A stretch of 64,000 bases of DNA. Source: Silene latifolia. Its lineage: Eukaryota > Streptophyta > Magnoliopsida > Caryophyllales > Caryophyllaceae. The stretch spans positions 15,874,948 to 15,938,947 of the forward strand of contig NC_133532.1 of assembly GCF_048544455.1 (NCBI RefSeq). The letters are read 5' to 3'. The position numbers and the translations under genes are program-made. This document shows, in pieces, positions 44,521-55,892 of this stretch. Numbering within the stretch: position 1 is the stretch's first letter; every line of letters starts with the position of its first letter. Under the pieces are notes generated by a model. That model did not search any database. It saw only the letters and a program-made list of their open reading frames with translations, and had not been told where the DNA came from.

Positions 44521-46161
44521 TGAGCCCTACTTTGACCGAGGCTTGGACAAGGCGAAAGTCAAAGTATAGCCATCAGGTCAATCGAAGATTACAACCTGAC
44601 GACTATGGCGACGCGAGGCGGCTCAAGGGGTCTGAGCCAAGGACCTGTCGTCGGGAACATTTTAGAGTCTGTCGATTATCGGGGAGGGTCGTTTAAAGTC
44701 CATTAGACTACGTAAGGAAGCTCGCCAGCCATAAGAAGAGACCATACCTGAGACTTGTTTCCGAAATGCTTTCGAAGGTACACGGGAGCTAAGGAGCGAA
44801 GATCAAGCGTAAGGACTAAATAAGGTGAGTAGCAGGACACAGACGAGAACTGCTGAAAGAAGACTGCTTGGGTAGTCTTTGGAGAAATAATGTAAATAGT
44901 AGGACACAGGCGGGAACTGCTGAGGAGAAGACTGCTTGGGTAGTCTTCGAGAAGCATTATAAATAGCAGGACACAGTCGGGAACTGCTGAGGAGAAATCT
45001 GCTTAGGTAGATGTTAATCTTCATGTCTTGAGGGGGAAAGTGTATCCGCTTACTCTCGTTATAATGAAGGAGTGTCGAATTCTGTGAAGGAATAAATGCT
45101 CGTTGCGACAAGCAAAGGTCTTAAAAGGAATAAATAATATGCAACAACTTGCTGCTGGCTTGAGAAAATACGGGTCGGAATGAAAGAAAATCGTCAAACG
45201 GACCAAAAGGATAAAATAGCATCGGGGAAGAGGCGCACCAAAGATAGGCCCATAAATAACGAACTCATAACGAATTTTTGAAAATCCGTATGGAGGGAAC
45301 ACAAGGAAGAGGCGCAGCAAGAGCTACATCTCTTGGAAGAGGCACAGCGCCTGCCGCGTCTATTCCCCAAAGTGTTTTTTCTGCGTAAAAACGCGATAAT
45401 CAGGAGGCTTATGTTCATTTGTTCGAAACACAATTTCACATATTCTCTCTCAAATCTTCACCATTTCCGCCAAGGTTTGATTCAAAAGCTTGCATTAATC
45501 ATGACTAATCGAGGTATGTGTCTCATTCTTGCATTAATCTTCCGTATTCGCTCAATTTTGAGTCGAAAAAATTAGGGTTTATGACCCATTTGATCGAAAA
45601 TTTGGGGCTTTTCCCCCAAATGCATTTGCCTTGTCAAATTGACATTAGAAATGGATAATTGGTAGTATAAGGAACATAACCATGTATTTGTCTCGGATTT
45701 TCGTCGAGTTTTGAGCCTTTGAATGAAATTTGAGACGGTTTCACAACTAAACCTTAAATCGCTTCGAAAATAGCCTTAGGATCGCCCATTTGCGATGAAA
45801 CTTGATATTTGGGATCCTTGAATGATGGGTAAACTTTTTATCATCTCGGAATTTTGGTTTGTGACAGCTTTTTCAGGACACTTTTCTAGGGCATAATCGC
45901 TGTTATAACGAAATGCTGCCGAAATTTCGACTCGAACCCAGAACTAGGCTTCAAATTAGGCTTGACTTGACCCAAGTTACCACATGAGTGATCGGGTTGG
46001 TGAGAATGTGGCCAAAGATGGCGAGAAAAGAGCGATTTCAGGACTTCCGAAGGCTCGAAAATCCCCTAACCAAGGCTTGTCGTCACATGACGCGGCCTAA
46101 ATTTGTTTTAACGTTGCAGGTGATGTGGCTTCTACTTCTGGGAGGACTCCCATGGAGATAG
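44521..46161 (-). mobile_element. Family C interior (3' part), copy 1, cut at codon 4 of the antisense gene
   Basis: Paralogous to 51453-53365: shared GAAAGTCAAAGTATAGCC, GTAGCAGGACAC repeats, AGGCGCACCAAAGAT, and AGGCTTCTACTT...CCCATGGAGATAG. It is the 3' untranslated part of a minus-strand element. It ends where an LTR starts abruptly at 46162, just after ATGGAGATAG, i.e. ten bases into the antisense PMD gene. Confidence 0.75.
44828..45010. repeat. ~67-bp tandem repeats, three copies
   Basis: AG[C/T]AGGACAC starts units at 44831, 44899 and 44965. Each continues with GGGAACTGCTGAGGAGAA-like and CTGCTTGGGTAGTCTT-like sequence. The same array with different unit sequence is at 52028-52240. 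Confidence 0.85.
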
Positions 46162-47016
46162 TGTGGACAGCGGGCCGCCCACGGGGGCGCTTGGTGAGAA
46201 ACGAAACAAGCGTTTGCATTTTGTATGGAGTCGCCACCAATTTTTATGGGAAATTGGAACCGTTCGAATACCTCGTGTCATGTCAAGACACAAAGTAGTG
46301 ACATGAACACTAAGCAATCTTTACCCTTAGCATTCTATGTCTAGAATGACTCTCGTGGATGGCAATGAACACGGGTGCTCACGGAGATCTGGAGTAAGGG
46401 GTGAGGGTACGTATTAGGAAGCTCTTTTGATCGAACACCTAATCCCGCCCGCCTCGATAGCGGCCTCTACTAATGATTAGGGAAGTTATTCGTACTCGAT
46501 ATATCGTCGGCTATATGCATGCAATGCAACATCCAAGTTTTAATCCCAACATGTGAAGATTTAACTAAGTCGGTGAAACACGTAATTAGCATGCAATTGG
46601 GTCGAAGTAAGATTTAAGTTCAATTACATGTGAAAAACATACAAATGATAAAAGAAATACAATAATTATAAAATTACAATAATGAAAATTACATTAATTA
46701 CAACGGATTAGGCGATTTATGTCGAAAATACCTTTAAAACGGATAATTTGAGAAAAAGGAATAAAAGAATGAAAGAAAGAATTAAATAAACTAACGAACA
46801 GGAATTAGCGTGATATTACGAATAATAGTTAATTAATACGTAAGCTAAACAAACTAGGTCAAGGCAGAAACGGAGTTCAGGGACAGAACTCAGCCAGGAA
46901 CAGGCGCAGTAGAGCTGCGTCTTTTGGAATAGGCGCAGCAGACGCTGCGTCTGTTCCTTGGCTCAGTTCTGGCTGTGAAGCCGTATTTGCAAGCCGTTAA
47001 TGTCGATTGGTGATTT
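46162..47016 (-). repeat. Family C LTR, partial
   Basis: Nearly identical to 48947-49800. It starts TGTGGACAGCGGG and stops at GTCGATTGGTGATTT, where sequence switches to gag without a primer site. GC-rich module at 46895-46955. Confidence 0.85.
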
Positions 47017-48150
47017 CAACTTGAAGCATTTTTCTGTGTCGTGCCCTTTGCCCCTATGGTATTCACAGTATGAATTTTCATCCCAAAACTTGGACTTCCT
47101 TTCGGGTTCGGGAGTAGGTCCAATGGGTTGGAGTTTACCTTGCTTCATTAACCTTTTTAGAGCGTTGGAGTAAGTATCCCCAAGGTTTGTGAATTTTCTT
47201 GGTGGAGTAGTTTTCTTAGATGGCTCGAGAAGGTTAACTTCGTCGGTCTTGCTAGTAGAGCCGTATGAACGACTTGTGGACCCTTGATATCCTCGACCTA
47301 CCGTTTTGGACAAGAGTCCTTTACGGATATCATCTTCAATCCTTGTTCCTAACACGGTCAAGTCCTTGAAAGTCTTGATGTTTTGATATCTCAAATGATT
47401 GGCATAGATGAGTTTGAGATTATCCACAAACTTTTCCACAAGAGTAGCCTCATCCGGGCGTTCAACTAGTTGAGTGCTAGTCTTCCTCCACCTACTTAGG
47501 AAGTCGGTGAATCCTTCTTTGTCATTTTGGGTAAGAACCTCTAGAGTGCGCATGTTGACTTGGATCTCGGCATTATCCGCGTATTGCTTAGAGAACTCGA
47601 TTGCGGCGTCTTCCCAAGTAGCGACTTTCTTGTGATCTAAAGTGTAGAACCATTGCTTCGGGATGGTGTCCAGAGATGAAGGAAAGATCCTTAAGAACAT
47701 CTCGGGTTTGATGCCTTTGATAGACATGTAATCCTTGAAGGCACGGATGTGGTTCAAAGGGTTCTCATGTCCTTTGAACTTAGGGATATCCGTCATGTTA
47801 AAGTTAGTTGGCAATTTGGAATTGACGGCTTCATACTTGCGATTGTTTTCCCTATAAATGTCATCACCCTTAAGGTACATCAATTGATCCTCTAGGTATT
47901 GGAGTCTTTTCTCAGCTGCAGTCATTCCCACGAAAGGATTTTCATCTCTAGATTCATCATCGGAATTACGTAGTACTTCACTTTCATGAGGGGGTAACCT
48001 TCCCTCAACAGAGAAGATACGGCTTTCGATAAGCTCAAGGCGGTCATATGTTTGTTCTTGGGTAATTTGCATTTGGGCTAGCGCGGCGAGGATTCGATCA
48101 TTACCGTCTTGAAGGTGGTGGAGATTCGTTTCATCACTTGATCCGGGCAT
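47017..48150 (-). pseudogene. Element C- gag, truncated
   Basis: Minus-strand frame starting MPGSSDETNLHHLQDGNDR, homologous to the gag at 31808-33236, and with one open frame here. It reads MFLRIFPSSLDTIPKQWFYTL, DKEGFTDFLSRWRKTSTQLVE and CEYHRGKGHDTEKCFKLK, then passes directly into LTR-derived residues (SPIDINGLQIRLHSQ). It therefore lacks everything after the zinc-knuckle-like motif and all of pol. The longer ORF start at 48285 extends into the leader and is probably not used. Confidence 0.88.
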
Positions 48151-48946
48151 CTTGGAAACTGGATAAGAGATCGGCGACGAATCAACACGATCGACCATTC
48201 TATCACACTTGCTAAAAGAGGAAAAGTTTTGACTCGTGAAGTGGGTGTGCGCCACTTGTGTTGAGTGAGTTTTGAAGAAAGACAAGGTCTTTGAAAATGT
48301 GTGTCCTAGTCAACTGTAGTGTAGTTGTAGGAGTGGACTCGAAGTGAGGTTTTGAAATGGGCTTGTGGCCCGAATTTTGACTCGACCAACGGACAGAGTT
48401 TTGACCGGATTTTGCGCTAATTGGAAGCCCTATTTCGAAATTCTTGTTTGAAAGAAAGGGTTTTGATTTTTGAAAATTTGTCATGGTTTTGTTTAGAAAT
48501 GGTGATCACATAAGGTTTACACATTTATACAAGCATTATAACGGGATGCTGAGTGCATTTAAAAGGGTTTTGGTTTAAAGGGTGGGTTGCCATACCGAAC
48601 CATCAAACCCGAAGTCTGTGGAGAGGCTCGTGCCAAACAAGAGTAAGGCCGATTCCTAGTCCATTTCCTCAAGTAGTGAAGGCCCTTGATACAAACATCA
48701 GTAAGCATCATGGTATGGATGACGTCAATCGCTATCCATCCTTAGGCCCAAATAAGAATTAGGACCGTTTAGACGGGACGATTGGTCGAATGGGTTGGGT
48801 TGGGCCTAGGAAGGCCGAATAAAACGGTCTAGGAAAACCGAGTTATGAAAACCGACAATTGTCTTGTACAAACTTATTCCCTAACCTTGTTCAAGTTTCA
48901 CCCTTGGCTACACGTAAGTGTATTCTCCCCAGCGGAGTCGCCAAAC
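48151..48946 (-). other. Element C- leader and primer binding site
   Basis: Inverted homologue of 31007-31807. The primer site TGGCGACTCCGCTGGGGA (minus strand) is at 48926-48943, three bases from the LTR end at 48947. No coding signal. Confidence 0.75.
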
Positions 48947-51452
48947 TGTGGACAGCGGGCCGCCCACGGGGGCGCTTGGTGAGAAACGAAACAAGCGTTT
49001 GCATTTTGTATGGAGTCGCCACCAATTTTTATGGGAAATTGGAACCGTTCGAATACCTCGTGTCATATCAAGACACAAAGTAGTGACATGAACACTAAGC
49101 AATCGTTACCCTTAGCATTCTATGTCTAGAATGACTCTCGTGGATGGCAATGAACACGGGTGCTCACGGAGATCTGGAGTAAGGGGTGAGGGTACGTATT
49201 AGGAAGCTCTTTTGATCGAACACCTAATCCCGCCCGCCTCGATAGCGGCCTCTACTAATGATTAGGGAAGTTATTCGTACTCGATATATCGTCGGCTATA
49301 TGCATGCAATGCAACATCCAAGTTTTAATCCCAACATGTGAAGATTTAACTAAGTCGGTGAAACACGTAATTAGCATGCAATTGGGTCTAAGTAGGATTT
49401 AAGTTCAATTACATGTGAAAAACATACAAATGATAAAAGAAATACAATAATTATAAAATTACAATAATGAAAATTACATTAATTACAACGGATTAGGCGA
49501 TTTATGTCGAAAATACCTTTAAAACGGATAATTTGAGAAAAAGGAATAAAAGAATGAAAGAAAGAATTAAATAAACTAACGAACAGGAATTAACGTGATA
49601 TTACGAATAATAGTTAATTAATACGTAAGCTAAACAAACTAGGTCAAGGCAGAAACGGAGTTCAGGGACAGAACTCAGCCAGGAACAGGCGCAGCAGAGC
49701 CGCGTCTTTTGGAATAGGCGCAGCAGACGCTGCGTCTGTTCCTTGGCCGATTCTTGGCCCTGGCTGTGAAGCCGTATTTGCAAGCCGTTAATGTCGATTG
49801 GTGATTTTAATGATGGATTCAATTATTTTACTCGGATGGAAGTGATTAACAGGTTATTTAACACATGAATAGGTCATGAAAACAGTAGAACATGAATGAG
49901 ACGGATGCAAACGGATTAATTACACGATGAAATAATGATAGAAGTGATAAATATTAATGAGTCCTACGAATTGAATTCAATTAACTAACACTAGATGCAA
50001 CGGATTAATGACGAACATGCGATGAACATGATAAAAGACGGATTAAACTATATCAAAGACGAATTCCAGAAACCCAATATGAACAAATTGAATCTCTACA
50101 ACCCGGAATTGAATTTAATGACGAAAACCCGCGAATATTGGATTACTTGGGATTTAAGTCGGATTTATGACAAACTAAACATGTGAATGACGACGATTAT
50201 AATACATGTGACTTATTATGACATTAAGACAAAGAATTAACAGACGAACAAGCAAAAGAAAGATTTTGAACACGGATTACGAGAGGACAACGAAGAAGAA
50301 AGGAAGCGAGGCTGCGACAGCCCTCACGAAGAGGCGCGGCAGAATCGCGCTCCTTCGAAGAGGCGCGCGGCGATTCTTTGCGTCCTTTCTCGATGGTTAT
50401 CTACTGGAAATCCGCAAAACAGGTTTTAACAAAGGGTTTTAGAAATCGATTTTAACGGTATTTTCGACATAAACCTTACAATTGATGATACGAAAAGTAA
50501 AATACAATAAATAAAAGAGGAATTATACACCCTCAGACTTACATGTTGACGAAACGAGAAGGACTAAGATATCGATTAGTGAATGCTCGACGCGAATGCA
50601 AAGAGAGTGCCCTCGTAAGAGGAAAATGATTGATTAATTAAGTTGATTAAGTGTAGTTGGTCAAATTGGTCGGTCATGCAACGAGAGGTGGCCGGAAAGA
50701 TCCGAGCTTACGTGGTCGAAAGTTCAAGCACGTAGGCGCCAATAAGTAAGAACAAAGTCTAGAATGCAAAGGGAGAAGAGAAGGGCGGACACTCGCGTGA
50801 GAAATATGAGGAGCGAAGGCTCCTATTTATACTAATCACGTGAAGGAATTAGGGTTTCGGAGACTCTTTGGAAGTGAATCTCGGAAAGATATGAAAATGA
50901 TACGTGGAACATGCAGAAAAGGGCCTGGGAAGAGGCGCAGCAGCCACTGCGTCTCTTGGAAGAGGCGCAGCGCCTGCTGCGTCTCTTGGAAGAGAGCGCG
51001 GCGCCCGCGTCTCTTGGAAGAGGCGCGGCCGCTTCGTCGTCTGTTCCCGGGAGGTTTCCTCCCGCCGAAGAAAGATTTCGCGTTTGAGTTATGGTAGGAC
51101 GGAAATAATTCGACTTCCTTAATATCTTATATGAATATTACGGGATATTATTTGCCAAAAGATAAAATTTATGAAATATGGAATAGAAATATCCGGAACA
51201 TTCCGAACATTCGACTCGGGATTTAACGGTTATCGGAAATGGAGACGGTTTTGACCCGGACTCGAATGTACTCTAATTATCGCCAAAACGACCGTATCGG
51301 TACGTAGATGACAACCGAGAGGTAGACATTTAATATTTGAGCAATCACTTGATGATAATCTTACGAACTGTCACAAATCGTTCCGCGCATCAAACATGCG
51401 GCCCAATCATCACCGGGTGGTTTGCGAGAGGTGCAGAAATGAGGTATCTACA
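48947..51452 (-). repeat. Family C LTR, inverted copy 2 (complete)
   Basis: Starts TGTGGACAGCGGG (plus strand), ends GGTATCTACA. 2506 bp. On one side it has a primer site (as a 5' LTR would), and on the other GAGCCCCCACTTTGAC, a polypurine tract on the minus strand (as a 3' LTR would). It is therefore shared by two element interiors. GC-rich modules at 49675-49745, 50325-50395 and 50930-51060. Confidence 0.88.
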
Positions 51453-53355
51453 GAGCCCCCACTTTGACTGAGGCTTGGACAAGGCGAAAGTCAAAGTATA
51501 GCCATCAGTTCAATCGAAGATTACAACTCGACGACTATGGCGATGCAAGGCGCTCAAGGGGTCCGAGCCAAGGACTGTCGTCGGGAATATTTTAGAGTCC
51601 GTCGACTATCGGGGAGGGTCGTTTAAAGTCCATTAGACTACGTAAGGAGGCTCGCCAGCCATAAGAAGAGACCATACCTGAGACTTCTTTCTCGAGATGC
51701 TTCCGGAGTTGCGTAGGAGCTAAAGTTTGAGCATGGGAGCTAAGGGTAAGACCTAAAGGGTATATAAGGATTGTGCTAGGGTGTGGGAACCTAAAGGAAA
51801 GCATCGGCGGGAAGGAGGTCTAAAATAAGTTCAACTTAAGGGGTAAACCGGAGGTTGGGTATAGGAACTCTATTGGTTTGGGAATCTGAAGGCTTATGAA
51901 CCTAAAAAGGATTGGGATCCTATAGTTAAAAAAGTCCTAATTTCGGGTCTACGAACCTAAGAAAGAAGGCTTTGGGTTTGGGAAACTGGAGAACGACACC
52001 TGTCGAACTCCGCGGGGAAACACAAAATATTGAAAGTAGCAGGACACTACTGGAACCGCTTTGGAGGGAAAACTATTTTGGATAATCTTCGGGAAAAAAT
52101 ATTGAGTAGCAGGACACGGCTGGGAACTGCTGGAGGGAAAACTATTTTGGATAATCTTCGGGAAAATATTGAATAGCAGGACACGGCTGGGAACTGCTGG
52201 AGGGAAAACTCTGCTTCGGTAGATGTCAATCCTCACGTCTTGAGAGAGACAGTGCGTCCGCTTACTCTCGCTGGAGACATAGTGAATATGCGTCGAATTT
52301 TGTAAATGAGTAAATGCTCGTTGCGACAAGCAAAAGGAGTCTCGGAAGGAGTAAGCAGTCTGCTGCTGGCTTGGAAATGCGAGTCGGAACGAAAGAAAAT
52401 CGTCGGACGGACCAAAAGGAGTAAAATAGCATCGGGGAAGAGGCGCACCAAAGATGGGCCCACGAATAACGAACTTATAACGAATTTTTGAAAATCCGTA
52501 TGGAGGGAATAAAAGGAAAAGGCGCAGCAAGAGCTGCGTCTCTTGGGAAGAGGCGCCCGCCGCTGCGTCTTTTCCCCAATTTGGCTTTCCTGCGTAAAAA
52601 CGCGAAAATCAGAGGGATTGTTTCATTTGCATTCGAAACACAAATAACTCGTTTCTCTCTCAAATCTTCACCATTTATGCCAAGGTTTGATTCAAAAGCT
52701 TGTTTTAAACATGACTAATCGAGGTATGTGTCTTAATCTTGCATTAATCTTCTGCATTTGTTGAATTTTGAGCCGCGAACTTTAGGGTTTTCGACCCTTT
52801 TGATCGAAAATTTGGGGCTTTTCCCCCAAATGGATTTGCCTTGCCAAATTGATGTTAGAAATGGATAGTAGGTGATGTTAGGAACATAACCATGTATTTG
52901 TTTCGAATTTTCATCAAGTGTTGAGCCTTTGAGTGAAAGTTTGAGACGGTTTCTGACTAAACCGTAAATTGCTTCGAAAATAGCCTTAGGGTTGCCCATT
53001 TGCGATGAAATTTGATATTTGGGATCCTTGAATGATGGGCAAACTTCCTACCATCTCGGAATTTTGGTTTGTGACAACTTTTTCAGGACACTTTTCTAGG
53101 GCATAATCGTCGTTATAGCGAAATGCTGCCGAATTTTCGACTCGAACCTGGAACTGGGCTTCGAACTTGACTTGACCCAATTTATCACATGAGCGATCGG
53201 GTTGATGGGAACGTGGCCAAAGATGGCAAGGAAAGAGCGATTTCAGGGCCTTGAAGGCTCGAAAACTCTTTAACAAAGGCTTGTCGTCGTGTGACGCGTC
53301 CTGAATTTGCTTTAATGTTGCAGGTGATGAGGCTTCTACTTTTAGGAGAGCTCCC
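51453..53355 (-). other. Family C interior: 3' untranslated region between LTR and antisense gene
   Basis: Polypurine tract next to the LTR, then non-coding sequence including tandem repeats at 52028-52240 and a GC-rich module at 52508-52580. 53320-53355 is the 5' flank of the antisense PMD gene. ORFs over 51949-52663 are shadows of repeat sequence. Confidence 0.6.
52028..52240. repeat. ~68-bp tandem repeats, three copies
   Basis: AGCAGGACAC starts units at 52038, 52108 and 52175. Each continues GGGAACTGCTGGAGGGAAAA and AATCTTCGGGAAAA. Homologous to the array at 44828-45010. Confidence 0.85.
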
Positions 53356-54601
53356 ATGGAGATAGACGCCGCTGCTGTTGAGGAGGCTTTAGAGCAGGCC
53401 TTCACCGCTGCGGTGATGGCTGCTGAGTTTCACGACGAGGAGGACGTTGAGGAGGAGGAGGTTCCGAGACGAGCCAACGTCGGGCGAGGAGGTCGTCAGC
53501 TGAGGGGAGCTCCTGCGTGGGCTGAGACCTGGGAGAGTAGGCACCTCGTGTGGGCTGCAGAGGGTCACCTGTCCTACAGGATGGTGAAGAGCTTGGTAAA
53601 TAGAAATTCACTAACTCAATACCCATCCCCTTTCATTATTTGTCCAAATTTTCTTTCAAATTTCATTCAAAACTAAAGATAACTTTTGTTTCAAATCATA
53701 ATAGGAGGTCGGGAACATCAGGTCGTTCTCGGGTTACACGACGGCGATGGAGCACTACGAGCGGCTGTCGGTGGAGGAGAGGGCCATGATCGAGCGTGGA
53801 GCGTTTGGTCCCTCGGTTGGTCCGGAGGGATATCGTGAAGAGGAAGTTGCGGGCTAACCTTAGCCTGGTCCGCGCTTTCTTGGATCGATTCTGGGATACG
53901 ACTTCCACGTTTCACATGCCTTTTGGTGAGGTGGGAGTCAGTTTGGAGGATTACGGCATGATTTCCGGTCTGCCGTGCGGGACCGAGGAGATGGTGTGGC
54001 CGGAGACTGCCATGAGGGCGGACTCGGCCGAGGCGAGGAGGTTGATCAGCTGGAACTTGTCGCCGAAGGTCATTCTGAGTGCCGGGTTTGGTACCCGTTC
54101 TTACGTTCGAGACTACTTTGCGGGGAAGACCCCGGCGCCGGTGACGATTGATGGGAGGGAGACAGACTCCTCCTCCTTGTCTGGTGACCGAGCAGAGGGC
54201 TCGTCCGTGGCTTTGGTGGTTCTGTCTTCGATTTACCTTGGAGACAAGGGCGAGAGGTTGTCGACGAAGCTTCTTCCTTTTCTTTCGACTCCGAGTTCCC
54301 TAGGGCGCCTGGGACCGGGTCATCGCCGGGTTTTGCGGTCCTTATCCGCTTCATGAGGGCCATGGTTCATCTGGAGTTGATGGAGAAGGGGACTTCTCGG
54401 TGTCTTTGTCGGACTGGACTTTGTTGGAGGTATGAACCTTTAGACCAAAGTAAATTCCTTTCTTTATCAAATCACGAAAGATCGTTTGCGATTATTCATT
54501 TTACGGGCGTGGGTGTACTCTTACTTCCCGAGTCTCGCGCCCAAGAGGACGAAGCCGCTGGAGAGGGCCTATCCCGTGGTGAGGGATTGGGTGATGTGCC
54601 G
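53356..54601 (+). pseudogene. Antisense plant-mobile-domain (PMD) gene, 5' part, split by B3
   Basis: Runs opposite to the family C gag-pol strand. Exon 1 (53356-53595) starts MEIDAAAVEEALEQAF and ends at a GT donor (53596); it contains WAETWESRHLVWAAEGHLSY. Exon 2 starts near 53705 (VGNIRSFSGYTTAMEHYERL). A frame change near 53805 leads to VKRKLRANLSLVRAFLDRFW, FHMPFGEVGVSLEDYGMISG and VVLSSIYLGDKGERLSTKLL, which are plant-mobile-domain signatures (PF10536, related to MAIN and MAIN-like proteins). Frame changes also occur near 54170-54210 and 54305. A further intron starts at about 54430 (GTATGAACC). The exon after it breaks at 54601, where retrotransposon B3 inserted with TSD TGCCG. PMD antisense ORFs are known in Tat-lineage elements. 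Their role is not established. Confidence 0.8.
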
Positions 54602-55877
54602 TGTAATACCCGCCCTTTTAGGGACCCTTTGACCACCGTTGACCGACCTTGGGAGCGGAAGTAGTCTTAGGAAAGTGTGCCAAAACCCGTTTGAGCTGCG
54701 TGTTAAGAGTGGTACTCGATAGAGTAGGGGCTACTCGATCGAGTAGCTAGGGTACTCGATCGAGTAGGGGCCACTCGATCGAGTAGGTTGGGTACTCGAT
54801 CGAGTACCGGGTCGGGGCCGAGGGTTTTATATCGCGTTTTGTTAAATCCGCAAATCACTTCCGCCACTTTCCTCCTATCCTTTAGTCGCCCCTTTCCCTT
54901 CCCTTCACCTCAAAACCTCCATGGAAGCCTTTTTGAAGATCTTTGAACCTTGGGAGGGCGTCACCGGTGTCGGGTATCGATCTCTTCGAGTTTTCCCTTA
55001 TAGGTATGTCACAATCATCATCTGTCTTTGTCTCTTTAGTTAGGGTTTGCTTGTTAGTAATAGATAATTGTATGGTGGTTATAGGCTTTGCTTGGTATTT
55101 GGATGTGTTATCGTCGGCATGGATTGGTTGCGGTTGCTTAAAGGTAGGTTCGCCTACTCAGTTTCTGTAGATGGTCTAGTGTGTCGGTCGTTGTGGTAGT
55201 ATTGTGGTTGTTCGATATAGTAATTGTGTTGTGTTGTGATTGTGGTTGTGATTGCTGTTGATGGTTCTCGAGATGCGTTCTCGGCTGAGTGGGGTCACTT
55301 GCGGGAGTGGCTTCACGCCCTAGTTTCGCCCTTCGTGGAACCCGCCACGGAAGGGGATGTGCACATTAATGGACAGGGTTATCGCTCGGTATGATGAGCG
55401 GGGCTTAGGTGGGAACGGCTATGGTCCCCCTGGCGCGGTGGTCGGGTCCAAAGGTGGACGATCGATGTGACAGTTTGGTTGGATTATTGTGATTGCGGTT
55501 GGGTCTGATATCATTGTTTGTATTGTTGATTGTAGTTGCCATTGTCTTATCTTGTCTCAGTACTGACCTTGTGTGGTTGTTTGTTTGTTATGTGTCTGCC
55601 GTGATCCCTTATGGTGAGCAGTCGGTCTTAGCAGGTGTTGATGTTGTGGATAGCTGGAGTCCGGGCAGGGATGAGTCTTCACGAGATTTGTTTATAGTAG
55701 CAAGTAGCTTCTGGGTTGTACCTTTTACATCGTTTGTTGTTTAAACCGCTTGTAATATAACTTAATAGTTCTTTTATTGATGTTTGATAATTACTTTCCT
55801 CGGGCAACCGAGATGGTAACGCCCTTATATGCTAAGGAAGGCCTAGTTAAGGCTCCTCTGGATATGGGGGTGTTACA
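54602..55877 (+). repeat. B3 5' LTR
   Basis: Starts TGTAATACCCGCCC, ends ATGGGGGTGTTACA. 1276 bp. It contains the palindrome array (54713-54806), a TATA-like TTTTATATC at 54825-54833, and a possible spliced segment near 55140-55165 (GGTAGGTTCGCCTACTCAG). Confidence 0.93.
54713..54806. promoter_or_regulatory. Phased palindrome array in the B3 5' LTR
   Basis: Five 14-bp near-perfect palindromes start at 54713, 54732, 54753, 54772 and 54793. The consensus is TACTCGATCGAGTA; one copy has TACTCGATAGAGTA and one starts with C. Spacings are 19, 21, 19 and 21 bp, about two turns of B-DNA. A TATA-like sequence follows 19 bp after the last unit. A role as a binding array upstream of the LTR promoter is inference. 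Confidence 0.7.
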
Positions 55878-55880
55878 AAG

Positions 55881-55892
55881 TGGTATCAAAGC
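55881..55892 (+). other. B3 primer binding site
   Basis: TGGTATCAAAGC, three bases after the LTR. It matches, with one difference, the TGGTATCAGAGC site complementary to the 3' end of initiator Met tRNA used by many plant LTR elements. Confidence 0.85.

Noticed and set aside
28615..52580. Regularly spaced repeats as a CRISPR-like array
   Set aside because: The modules are hundreds of bases apart, inverted and GC-rich within plant LTRs; this is not a prokaryotic array.
51949..52663. 193-codon and neighbouring ORFs
   Set aside because: They cover the tandem repeats and GC modules of the family C 3' region; the repeated peptides follow from the DNA repeats.
53402..53915. Minus-strand ORFs over the PMD gene
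   Set aside because: Antisense shadows of a GC-rich coding exon.
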